A stretch of DNA of 64,000 nucleotides from Pomphorhynchus laevis. Its lineage: Eukaryota > Acanthocephala > Palaeacanthocephala > Echinorhynchida > Pomphorhynchidae. Numbering within the stretch: the stretch's first letter is position 1; every line of letters starts with the position of its first letter. The notes under the pieces were generated by a model. That model worked only from the letters and a program-made list of their open reading frames with translations, searched no databases and was not told the DNA's origin. The stretch covers positions 62,001 to 126,000 of the forward strand of contig WNNJ02000216.1 in NCBI GenBank assembly GCA_012934845.2. Direction: 5' to 3'. This document shows, one piece after another, positions 1-8,634 of this stretch. The position numbers and the translations under genes were made by a program.

Positions 1-429
1 CATATTCAAGTCACCAAGTATTAAAACATTGGAGGTACCTTTAGAATAAAGTTCTACTTCCCCAATCAGTTTATCTGTGGCGGCCAAGGGTGAACGATAT
101 ACTACCCCCAGAACAAGCGGAGCGGTATGCATGAATTTTACCCGACACCACAAACTTTCGACTTTATTAGAAGAAGTGCTAAGAATAGTTACTTTCACAT
201 CGTTGCTCACATAAAGAATAACACCTCCACCTCTTCCACTTTTACGATCACTGCGGAAAACCAGATAACCAGGGATGGAGACTTTATTATCAATAATATC
301 ACTATATAGCCATGATTCTGTGATAGCGAGTAATTTAGGACGAATTAACTGAACTCTATATCTCAGTTCATCTATCTTCGATATAAGACTGCGAACATTA
401 CCATGGAGTATTTCACAATGCCCCAACAT
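1..429 (-). CDS. CR1-like LINE ORF2, N-terminal APE endonuclease part (runs off the window)
   Basis: This is the start of the second ORF of a CR1-like non-LTR retrotransposon, encoding the apurinic-endonuclease-like domain that nicks target DNA. Read on the minus strand from the ATG at 429-427 it stays open to the window edge. It shows N-V-R-S-L near residue 12, then I-T-E-S-W-L with the catalytic Glu, then G-R-G-G-G-V-I-L-Y-V and L-G-D-L-N-M, the usual APE order. The frame also continues upstream of that ATG into the ORF1 overlap, so the true start is uncertain. The same domain at about 95% identity by eye lies on the plus strand at 41.45-41.9 kb. The RT half lies outside the window. Confidence 0.85.
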   Translation of the reverse strand, partial: MLGHCEILHGNVRSLISKIDELRYRVQLIRPKLLAITESWLYSDIIDNKVSIPGYLVFRSDRKSGRGGGVILYVSNDVKVTILSTSSNKVESLWCRVKFMHTAPLVLGVVYRSPLAATDKLIGEVELYSKGTSNVLILGDLNM

Positions 430-488
430 ACCTCTGGGAGTATTCCTATCACCCCTTACACATCCAAATAACCCGGACGCTAAACCAT

Positions 489-1952
489 TTAGACTCTGAT
501 AGGCAGAGTAGACGAGCCCGTTTCGATTACAGAATGCACGCGAGGCGACATGACTAGTGGGCTCCAACTCAGCCAAGTGCGTCGCTTCACAATCTGAAAA
601 TTTTTCACATAGAGATTTGTTTCTCCTTTAGCAACACGAGATGATAGTTCTTTTTTAACCTTCGATAATTTTTTTCGTTCTGATACATCAAGATCTTTCA
701 GCAGTCGAATATTAGACCCTTTGAGACGGAAAGAGTTTCTTAACATTAAGGTAGCATGAAGTTGGTTATGGAAGACAGCTTTGAGTAGTCGGGGTTTATT
801 ATTTAAAGCATTACGCTTACCTAGACGGAAAAGAGCGATAAGTTTAACTTTTTGGACTGTCTCAATGTCACAGGAGCCAAGTACATGTGCCAGAATAGAC
901 CTCAAACTCTGAATGTCATCATTCAGTCGTGCTTGCGCATTCTCGAAGATAGACTCGGGCACATTAGCTAGAATAACTGAGCAACCTCTATTATATATCC
1001 GCTTATTTGAGATCACCCTATCGAGACCATCACAGGACACAGCAGATTGTGTATCTGTACATGCACGTAAGCTGGGTATTTGAGTATCCGTTTTAACAAT
1101 ATTCCGCAAGCTAGATAAGTCTGTCTGGGTATGTGAATCATGAGACTCTAAAGAACTTGATGGTGACATCAAGGTGACGTGTGCGTTGCCCGAGGAAACG
1201 CACTGACCATCTTTGTTTGAGATATTACGAAATGTCGCATTGTGAGCATTCGGCATCTTCGGTGTATCACTTTGTGAAATCGCTTCATCAGACAGAATAT
1301 ATTTCGAGACTTCGTCATACGGTCTTGACACTGAATTTGGAGTTGAATAGGAAGAACGTAAATATCCCCGCTTCCAAATACGGGATGCTACAGGTCCATT
1401 GCTGCCTACATAAGCTCCAGTTGTCCGAGTTCGGTTGTCAATATGTAAAGAAAGATCGGCAGAAGGACGATCAACGACAACGCATGTAGTCATGTCGTTC
1501 GTAGTCTGTGATACTTTAGGGACTGTATTATCAGCAATTTGTTGCAATTTGCGATCGCTTGTATTCTCATCAAGGGGAATAACGCAGGCAGTCGTATCAT
1601 CACCAACCCGCGCATCCACAGGAACTACATTTTTAAAAGGATGTTGAGCTTTGGAAGAGGATATTTTATCGTCCATGAGAACGGTTCGACTTAGAGATTG
1701 GTTATGTGCTTCTTCAAATTCGACCAAACGTCTTCTCAAAATATTAAGCTCCTTCACAGCACAAAAGCCACATAAATAAGCATCATCGGAATTCTTTTTT
1801 AACTTGCTCATACAAATAGTGGTCCAGGTGTCACACAAATCGTTTGAACACTGGACTTGGACAGATGTACACTCATCAATTATGCTTGCGTTTAGAGATA
1901 CGGTGTTTACATTTGACTTCTTAGCTTTAAGCTTCGATGTTTTTCGTGTCAT
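489..1952 (-). CDS. CR1-like LINE ORF1 protein (PHD-like finger, coiled coil, RRM-like region)
   Basis: This 487-residue ORF1 protein is probably the RNA-binding partner of the ORF2 just downstream (1-429). Residues about 28-65 hold a PHD-like zinc finger (C-S-N-D-L-C, W, C, then C-G-F-C). A Leu-rich, probably coiled-coil stretch follows (K-E-L-N-I-L-R-R-R-L), then a long low-complexity linker. An RRM-like region starts near residue 325 (S-V-I-L-A-N-V-P) and a basic C-terminal block ends in K-N-F-Q-I-V-K-R. The same ending (R-N-F-Q-I-V-R-R) closes ORF1 of the APE-type LINE at 18.7 kb, so the two ORF1s are homologous. Unlike that protein, this one has no C-C-x-C-N-G cluster at its N-terminus. 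The ORF is uninterrupted, so the copy is young. Confidence 0.82.
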   Translation of the reverse strand: MTRKTSKLKAKKSNVNTVSLNASIIDECTSVQVQCSNDLCDTWTTICMSKLKKNSDDAYLCGFCAVKELNILRRRLVEFEEAHNQSLSRTVLMDDKISSSKAQHPFKNVVPVDARVGDDTTACVIPLDENTSDRKLQQIADNTVPKVSQTTNDMTTCVVVDRPSADLSLHIDNRTRTTGAYVGSNGPVASRIWKRGYLRSSYSTPNSVSRPYDEVSKYILSDEAISQSDTPKMPNAHNATFRNISNKDGQCVSSGNAHVTLMSPSSSLESHDSHTQTDLSSLRNIVKTDTQIPSLRACTDTQSAVSCDGLDRVISNKRIYNRGCSVILANVPESIFENAQARLNDDIQSLRSILAHVLGSCDIETVQKVKLIALFRLGKRNALNNKPRLLKAVFHNQLHATLMLRNSFRLKGSNIRLLKDLDVSERKKLSKVKKELSSRVAKGETNLYVKNFQIVKRRTWLSWSPLVMSPRVHSVIETGSSTLPIRV

Positions 1953-2275
1953 TATGTGTTTTGTTCCGCTGGCAAGTTGTTTTGTAAATGTATGTTTATA
2001 TATTGTGTGTTTAAGCTGTTTAAATTTTTTGTTCTAGTTGTTCTTTTTGTTTAAGTTGTTTAGAAATTATCTTGAACACTTATAACTTTTTCTTGATAAT
2101 CGTTCTTCTATAATCGTTCTTCTATAATCGTTCTTTTATAATCGTTCTTCTATAATCGTTCTTCTATAATCCAAATCGTTTTCTAATGCTAATTGTATGT
2201 TATTTATTGTATGTTATTTATCTCAAATGTATGTTTATCGGAAACCAAATTTTTTTAAGGTAACTTTTCATAACA
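1953..2275 (-). promoter_or_regulatory. 5' leader of the minus-strand CR1-like LINE, with shared modules
   Basis: This is the untranslated leader upstream of ORF1. Read on the minus strand it has, in order: a module around TTTGGTTTC...ATAAACAT (2231-2249); a TTTGAGATAAATAACATACA module (2207-2227); a 14-bp minisatellite (2098-2170); and ACAGCTTAAACACACAAT (2002-2019). The first two recur in leaders of RLE LINEs (15.2 kb; second module also 4.03 kb). The last is an exact 18/18 match to the leader of the minus-strand RLE LINE at 26055-26072. The leader probably carries the promoter; no TATA-like element stands out. Confidence 0.65.
2098..2170. repeat. 14-bp minisatellite in the CR1-like leader
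   Basis: Five copies of CGTTCTTCTATAAT lie in direct tandem, one with a single T substitution. They lie inside the 5' leader, the same place where the 17-bp array occurs in the RLE LINE at 8.6 kb. Confidence 0.9.
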
Positions 2276-2621
2276 TATAAAAAGTAAATCTAGAGAACAT
2301 AATTCTCATAATGAACACGTGAATCGTGTCAGTGGCGATATTTGATGAGGTGTTTCAAAGCGTGTAAAAGTGGCCTTTTCATAAGCCTTGTAAGGCCTTT
2401 AGAGGCATTTTCATAAGCCTTACACGGCTTATGGCTAAGCCTTGATAAAAAAATAAAAAAAATGAACTGAATTCTCATTTACGGGCCCATTTGCTAACCC
2501 AAACTGAATTGAAAACCCAAACTGAATTGAAAACCTAAACTGAACTGAATTCTCATTTACGGGTAACCCATAAATGGGTTACCCGTAAATGGGTTACCAG
2601 GTTATTGCGGGTAACCCAGAG
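2276..2621. repeat. Palindrome-rich spacer with short direct repeats
   Basis: No gene is seen. 2370-2440 holds two diverged copies of TTTTCATAAGCCTTRYA with partly inverted AAGGC/GCCTT pieces. 2508-2560 holds an 18-bp unit (CCAAACTGAATTGAAAAC) about three times. 2560-2621 holds alternating GGGTAACCCAT and ATGGGTTACCC, able to fold into nested hairpins. The GGGCCCATTTGC at 2484 and the repeated GGGTAACC resemble the 3'-end motif of the RLE LINEs (for example 28467), so part of this may be amplified RLE 3' ends. Confidence 0.6.
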
Positions 2622-3911
2622 ATTGTAAAATAATAATGAGAGAATTTATTATACCTCTTTACCTTTCGGTACTGGGTAAACAAAATAAATACACCAAAAG
2701 TTTATCAATTTTATAAATTGTATTTCAAAATCTTCTCCTACTGTCAATATCGGATAGTGACATATTTTTCAAAATAGGGCAAGTGAAGATATGCAGGTTA
2801 TATGCGCATTCATTTTTGCAAAGAACACAAATGCACAAAGAGCACCGTGCATGTACTGGAATTCTAATAGCGCAGAATTTATCGTGATATCCATGGACAG
2901 ATGCTCTCCAGATCAGCGGTCTTTTCCTTGCACAGGGTTCTCTCCATTTAGTCTGTAAGAATGCCGGAGTAAGATAAAATTCAGAATCCAATGACGTCGT
3001 CTTTCGAAAGAACATGTTCAGGTTAGTAGTAAATGATGCAGTGTGTTCAAGATTAAATGTTGAGCAGATGTATTTAGAGCAAGGTTCTAGTGATGATAGT
3101 ATCGCTATAACCGATGAAGAACATTTTGGTGAGACTCCAACAATTCGCTTCACGAATCTCCATTGACACCTGTCCAACTGCTGAAAATTGAAGGGACTTA
3201 AATCCGACCAGATAACTGGCAAAGCATATGAAACTATGGGAAGCAACATACTTCGAAAATACCGGAGGGCTCCTGAGAAAGATAAAGAACCTAAGTTTTT
3301 TGCATAAGAGGTTGCTACAACTAACTTCGAGGATTTACGATGTAGGTGTTCAGTAAATGACCATTTCGACGAAAGTAATACTCCCAAATAATTGTAACTA
3401 TTGCAGAATTCTAGATCTACATTGCCTATTCTCAGCATGTCACATCGACGCAAAGGTCCACCTAACCGAAATTTAAGGGCTTTCGATTTATTTACATTCA
3501 CCGTCAACTGATTTGATAAACAATAGGATGACAGAGCATCTAACGCACTTTGAGCGGATAAAAGATCTTTGGCTAATATTACTAGATCGTCGGCATAGAG
3601 GGTACAAGAGACTTCATTCGATGCATGACGAAGATGCATAGGCAAATCCATAACAAAAAAGGAAAATAATATAGGGCTGAGTGGATCTCCCTGTAAAACA
3701 CCGCGATTAGCAAAAAAGAAATCAGAGGTGTTGATACCATCAGATACTTTAAGGCGATTAGGCTGAAGCACAGAATAAATAAGATACAAAAAGCGACCAC
3801 TAACGGACACTCTGGTGGAAAGTTTATCAAGTAACAAAGAACGATTCACTGTGTCAAATGCTCGCTCAAAGTCAACAAAAGTAGCATACAACGGTCTACG
3901 ATTAGCGAAAC
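2622..3911 (-). pseudogene. 5'-truncated 3' fragment of the APE-type LINE E7 (RT C-terminal half)
   Basis: The fragment encodes an open 388-residue RT segment (2725-3891) with V-D-F-E-R-A-F-D-T-V-N, G-V-L-Q-G-D-P-L-S-P and L-Y-A-D-D-L-V-I-L, then thumb and a Cys/His-rich tail. By eye it differs from the plus-strand copy at 21386-22552 by only two amino acids (Lys/Arg in S-S-K-W, Leu/Met in R-P-L-I-W). Similarity also covers the 3' untranslated end down to 2622. The 5' side stops at 3911 beside TAATAATAG, a typical 5' truncation. ORF1 and the endonuclease are absent. The copies are opposite in orientation and about 17.5 kb apart. Confidence 0.9.
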
Positions 3912-4721
3912 AATAATAATAGAAAAATAATAATATTATTGAGTTTAAACTATTATTATTAAATTAATATTGAGTTTAAACTATTATTATTGAGTTTAAA
4001 CTATCTTGAGACCTATTAACTACTTACATTTGAGATAAATAACATACAAGATTAATATACACAACGAAATATCCCGTTGTTGTTTACCAGTAAATACAGT
4101 GACAACCATCGACGACTGACATACACAAACACTTACAAACACATTACGAAGCCGCCTGAGAGCGCATTACGAAACCCACTGCTCGGTTTATTGAGTTGAA
4201 GGCGTTGGATGCATCGATTGTCATCAGACAAAGGTCGGTGCGGGAGTGGTAGGCATTTCTTATCGAGTGAATGGCGTAGCCGATTCCGCTTCTTTGTCCT
4301 GCGGCAAGCTGTACCTTATCGCAAACGTCCTCGATGTCAGTGCGGACTATCTGTAAAATGGCCTTGCTAATTATGCGTCTGGCGGTATCACAGATTCCAA
4401 TGGGTCTTATGCCGCCATTTTTCTTTTCGAGTGCAATCAGTCTACATGCCGTGAAGGCGTCTAGTGTGTGCGCGTTAACTTGTTCGGTAGCTATGAAGAT
4501 TGCAAAGTAAGCCAAGGATCGGGCTAACGTTTGTGATTGTGTGCCGAATCGTGTGAGCATGTGACGCCAAGCACAAGCGTTACGAAACCGCCTGTGAGCG
4601 CTGAAATCGTCTGAGATCGCTGTTACAAAGTCGATAACTATTATACACCTAACAAAGAAAAACGAGACAACAAATCGAATTTTTTTATAGTCAACAACTT
4701 TATTTCGCCAATACAATCACG
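3912..4721 (+). promoter_or_regulatory. 5' leader of RLE LINE E3, with repeated 5' stubs and an inserted RT fragment
   Basis: The leader starts in TAATAAT-rich DNA. GAGTTTAAACTAT occurs three times (3941, 3972, 3992): the first two break off into TATTATT, the third continues into CTTGAGACCTATTAACTAC, the leader start shared with the APE-type LINE at 18436. TTTGAGATAAATAACATACA follows at 4029-4049. A minus-strand RT fragment interrupts the leader at about 4165-4578. The rest runs to the ATG at 4722. Confidence 0.65.
4165..4578 (-). pseudogene. RLE LINE RT fragment embedded in the E3 leader
   Basis: Minus-strand translation gives W-R-H-M-L-T-R-F, then F-T-A-C-R-L-I-A-L-E-K-K, G-G-I-R-P-I-G-I-C, A-G-Q-R-S-G-I and I-D-A-S-N-A-F-N-S-I-N-R. 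These are the finger and box-A blocks of the RLE LINE RT, closest to the 8635-11637 family. The C-C-x-C-N-G domain, YADD and nuclease are missing. The fragment is bracketed by imperfect 23-bp direct repeats (4144-4166 and 4580-4602, about three mismatches), which look like a target duplication or duplication-mediated capture. The reading frame is open, so it is not old. Confidence 0.8.
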
Positions 4722-7627
4722 ATGCCTAAAGGAATTCCAGCCGAGCCAAAATGTTGTTCGTGCAATGGACATTCAGCACGATGTCATCAATGCAAATGTG
4801 TAAAATCAAATAAGCCGTGCACTAACTGTTCTGCAGCAAATTGCGAAAACCAACTCGTATCCCACTTTGCAAGCATGAATATAGCGGATAACGCGGTTCA
4901 CACCCTCGATGCTGCCTCGAATAGATTCCCAAACACTCTTATCCATCAATCATTCAAAGAGGTAATCACTTGGCGTCCTAATCTCTTTTACTTACCGAGG
5001 TGTAACGAAAGCCGAATGTTTTTAAATGAACTAAACAAATTGTTTGAAACTGCTTGTCGCGAAGATGACGTCGAAGGCTCGTCGCTTATGAAGGTGACAA
5101 TTATTTGTCAGTGCGTTTTACAAAAAGTAGTTCTTCGAAAATCAAATATGTACGTCAATTGATGTCGCGTCGCCTGTCTCTTTGGCAAAGCCAAAATTTT
5201 GATGAATTAGTAAGGGAGGGTAAATGTATTCAATCACGTTTAAAGGTATCCCAGTCACGATACGATTCTAAGCGCAATTGGAAGTCGCTGTTCGTGAAAT
5301 CATTAATGTCAGGTAATCTTACTTATGCAGTAAGAATCCTGGAAAACAGTTCTGTCAATAAAACTTTGAGTCCAAATGATTATATCGGCAACGAATCAGT
5401 TAAGTCTATTCTTGAAGCGAAGCATCCACATGCAGCTGTAATTAGTGAGGACGCCTTATTATCGGAGATCGACATGGAATGTGATAACTTTCATCCCTCC
5501 TTTTTCGATACGATAGATGCAGCTGCAATTCAACTTAGTGCTAAGCGCACTACAGGCGCTGCGGGTCCTTCGGGTGTTAATGCTTTATCATGGCGGCAAA
5601 TGCTAACCTCATTTGATAGGGATTCATTACAGTTGGCCTCTACGTTGGCAGACCTGACAAGGCGAATTGCTAGTAATAGAGTTCCAAAACATTCAACAGA
5701 AGCGTTAATCGCTAGTCGGCTCATTGCCCTTGATAAAAATCCTGGTGTTCGACCGATCGGAATAGGTGAGGCATATAGGCGCATAATGGCTAAAACGATT
5801 TTAAATGTCATTTCTCCTTTCATTAAGTCAATTGCGGGTAATTCACAACTTTGTGCAGGTCAAAAGGGAGGTGTCGAATTCGTTGTGCGAGATATGCGTG
5901 AAACCTTTGCTAATTCGACCTCGTCATGTTTACTTTTAATTGATGCACATAATGCTTTTAATAGAATTAATAGGAAATTAGCTCTCCTCAATATAGAAAA
6001 GATATGCCCTGCTTTAGCACGATTCCTGCAGAATACGTATAGTTTAGATCCAATCTTAGCCATTGACGATGATTATCTGTTATCAAAGGAAGGTTTCACG
6101 CAAGGCGACCCTTTGGCAATGGTAGCATTTGCGGCAGCAACGATACCATTAATACATAGATTAGGCGCTTTGCATCCTCAAATAAAACAGCGTTGGTATG
6201 CAGACGATGTATCATGTGTTGGTTCACCGGGGAATGTTTATGATTTTTTTAAATCGTTGCAATCTATAGGACCGGAATACGGATTTCATGTTAATGTCAA
6301 CAAGTGTACAGCTCTGGTTAACGCCAACATTATCCTTGAATGTGATTCACTTGCCAGCTTAGGGGTTCATGTCGTATATAATGGTGTAGAACTTTTAGGA
6401 GCTCCCATAGGTTTTGGTTCGTTCGAAAAAGATTGGGTAATAACACAAGTAACTCGCTGGTTAAAATTGCTCGATAGGTTATGTGAAGTCTCTAGCGATT
6501 CACGGCAGTTAGCGTTCTTAGCATTTTCAGCAGCAGTGCAAAATAAGTGGACTCATGTACAAAGAACATGTAAGTGTGAATGTGAATGGTTTTCTTCACT
6601 CGAAGATTTCATACAGAATAAAATAATCCTTAAAATAACTGGTTTTAATTTACAGAAGTGTTGGCGCGATGTAGCAAGTCTGCCTTTCTCAATGGGAGGT
6701 TTGGGGATATCAAATCCATATGAGAATACCAAATCTGAATGGGAATATTCTTCTTTGCTATGTAAGCCCTTATTTGAGTTAGGTCTCGGAGGCGACATTG
6801 ATACCATCCATAAACAGTCAATAGTTGAAATTAGAAAACTAAAGAATCTCCGGGCTGCCGAAAAATTTTCGTCACTGTTAAATACAGTGGACGACTGCGA
6901 ACAGGTAATTTTAAAGCATGCCGCTCGAAAGGGCGCGTCAACGTGGCTATCTGCTCGCCCTAGTGATGATCCTAAGTTTCGCTTAAGCAATCAAGAATTT
7001 TCCGATGGTCTCTCTGTCAGATATGGGTGGCAAATTTTAAATACTTCAGGCAAATGTGTATGTGGGGAAGTTCTTAGTGTTGTTCATTCATTATCTTGCA
7101 AATGCGGAGGGAAATCAATAGTAAGGCACAATGTGATCAGAGACATTTTCGCCAAATTAACTTCAGAGGTGTGTTCATCAACTACAACTGAGCCATTGCT
7201 TTCTCCCGTTGATCCAACTATTCAATTCGATTCTTCTTCCACTACACTAGATCGCAATGCACGTCTTGACGTCTTGTGTTCGGGGTTGTTTGGCGTCCCG
7301 TCTGAGCGGTCCTACCTGGACATTTCCGTATTCAATACACATGCTCGTTCCTATGCCACAATGACTCCACGATCAGCGTTCAGTTATAACGAGAATCGAA
7401 AAAAGGCTAAGTACTCCGAACGGATATCCAAGATCGAGAGAGCAGCTTTTATACCAGTTATTTTGTCAATACAAGGTGGATTAGGGGATGAGGCAGAACA
7501 GTTGGTAAAACGCTTAGCAAAATACGTAGCGGCAAGAAGAGAGTGCCGTTACAGTGACGTGATTAGCCGATTCAGACGTTCCATTGGAATAGCTCTCGTG
7601 CGGGCTAGCTCATGGTGTCTCAGATAA
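4722..7627 (+). pseudogene. RLE LINE E3 ORF (nearly whole, one frameshift)
   Basis: Single-ORF retrotransposon polyprotein of about 968 residues, expected to nick DNA and reverse-transcribe its own RNA at the nick. It opens M-P-K-G-I-P-A like its relatives, which fixes the start. The cysteine cluster is at residues about 11-43 (C-C-S-C-N-G). Then come W-R-P-N-L-F-Y-L-P-R-C near residue 86, G-P-S-G-V-N-A, box A L-I-D-A-H-N-A-F-N, E-G-F-T-Q-G-D-P, W-Y-A-D-D, C-x-C-x7-H-x4-C, I/V-R-H-N-x-x-R-D, A-R-L-D-V and K-K-A-K-Y-S-E-R-I. The frame changes between about 5140 and 5160 (R-K-S / K-Y-V-R-Q-L), a one-base indel relative to the family; otherwise every core motif is present. The 3' end has AATAAA-like signals and an A-rich tail to 7727, then (ATT)n. 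Confidence 0.9.
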
Positions 7628-7810
7628 ATTTTTTCATTGTTACTTTTGTTATGATTTTGCAGTGTCTTTGTCAAATAAATTCGTTTTTTTTTCGTTAAAA
7701 AAAAACAAAAAAAAAACAAAAAAAATTATTATTATTATTTCAACTATCTGTCGACAATAGACGACAGATAGAGTTTTGAAATTCTAAGCTGCTAACAAAT
7801 AACTATTTAC

Positions 7811-8034
7811 AATAAATTCGATTACAAGATAAATTCGATTACAAGATAAATTCGATTACAAGATAAATTCGATTACAAGGTAAGTTTGATTACAAGATAA
7901 ATTCGATTACAAGATAAATTCGATTACAAGATAAATTCGATTACAAGATAAATTCGATTACAAGATAAATTCGATTACAAGATAAATTCGATTACAAGAT
8001 AAATTCGATTACAAGATAAATTCGATTACAAGAT
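7811..8034. repeat. 17-bp minisatellite, first array
   Basis: About 13 direct copies of GATAAATTCGATTACAA, nearly perfect, with one variant unit reading GGTAAGTTTGATTACAA. The array ends directly in (ATT)n. Confidence 0.95.
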
Positions 8035-8239
8035 TATTATTATTATTATAGTGTACAAGTTACTAGCTAAAATTGTCTTGATTGCTAAATACTTACAAGA
8101 GATATCATCAACGAGAAGATAACAAACGGAAGCAAATCGACTTTTTCACTAATCGACTAAAACAACAAACTTAACTACACCAGTAAAAATTATTATTATT
8201 ATTATTGAAGTAAAAATTTTCTTGATTACAACATCTTAC

Positions 8240-8444
8240 AATAAATTCGATTACAAGATAAATTCGATTACAAGATAAATTCGATTACAAGATAAATTCG
8301 ATTACAAGATAAATTCGATTACAAGATAAATTCGATTACAAGATAAATTCGATTACAAGATAAGTTTGATTACAAGATAAATTCGATTACAAGATAAATT
8401 CGATTACAAGATAAATTCGATTACAAGATAAATTCGATTACAAG
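8240..8444. repeat. 17-bp minisatellite, second array
   Basis: About 12 copies of the same GATAAATTCGATTACAA unit, again with one GATAAGTTTGATTACAA variant. Its downstream flank is nearly identical to that of the first array, so the array plus about 140 bp was duplicated as a block. Confidence 0.95.
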
Positions 8445-8634
8445 ATTATTATTATTATAGTGTACAAGTTACTAGCTAAAATTGTCTTGATTGCTAAATA
8501 CTTACAAGAGATATCATCAACGAGAAGATAACAAACAGAAGCAAATCGACTTTTTCACTAATCGACTAAAACAACAAACTTAACTACACCTTTAAAAATT
8601 ACAATTCTGAAGCAAATCACATTTGGTTTAACGT

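Larger units (their letters stand above)
7628..8634 (+). promoter_or_regulatory. E3 3' tail followed by the duplicated 5' leader of RLE LINE E4
   Basis: 7628-7727 is the E3 3' UTR and A-rich tail; 7727-7740 is (ATT)n. The E4 leader opens with AACTATCTGTCGACAA (7742-7757), also the start of the E5 leader (11735). CTATCTGTCG at 7744-7753 and its complement at 7762-7771 form a perfect 10-bp hairpin. 7778-7810 matches the leader of the minus-strand LINE E9 (25958-25990) at about 31/33. Two 17-bp arrays follow, each ending in a closely similar block of about 143 bp (8035-8179, 8447-8589), so the leader is present about twice. Confidence 0.7.

Noticed and set aside
489-1952. Host PHD-finger protein
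   Set aside because: The downstream overlapping APE endonuclease frame and the RRM-like C-terminus shared with E7 identify it as a LINE ORF1.
4144-4602. LTRs around the RT fragment
   Set aside because: The 23-bp repeats are far too short, and the enclosed RT is of LINE type.
7742-7771. Perfect hairpin at the E4 leader start as a transcription terminator or operator
   Set aside because: It is at the 5' end of a eukaryotic LINE, and the E5 leader has only one arm, so it is not conserved.
7811-8444. CRISPR array
   Set aside because: The 17-bp units are direct tandem copies without unique spacers, in a eukaryotic LINE leader.
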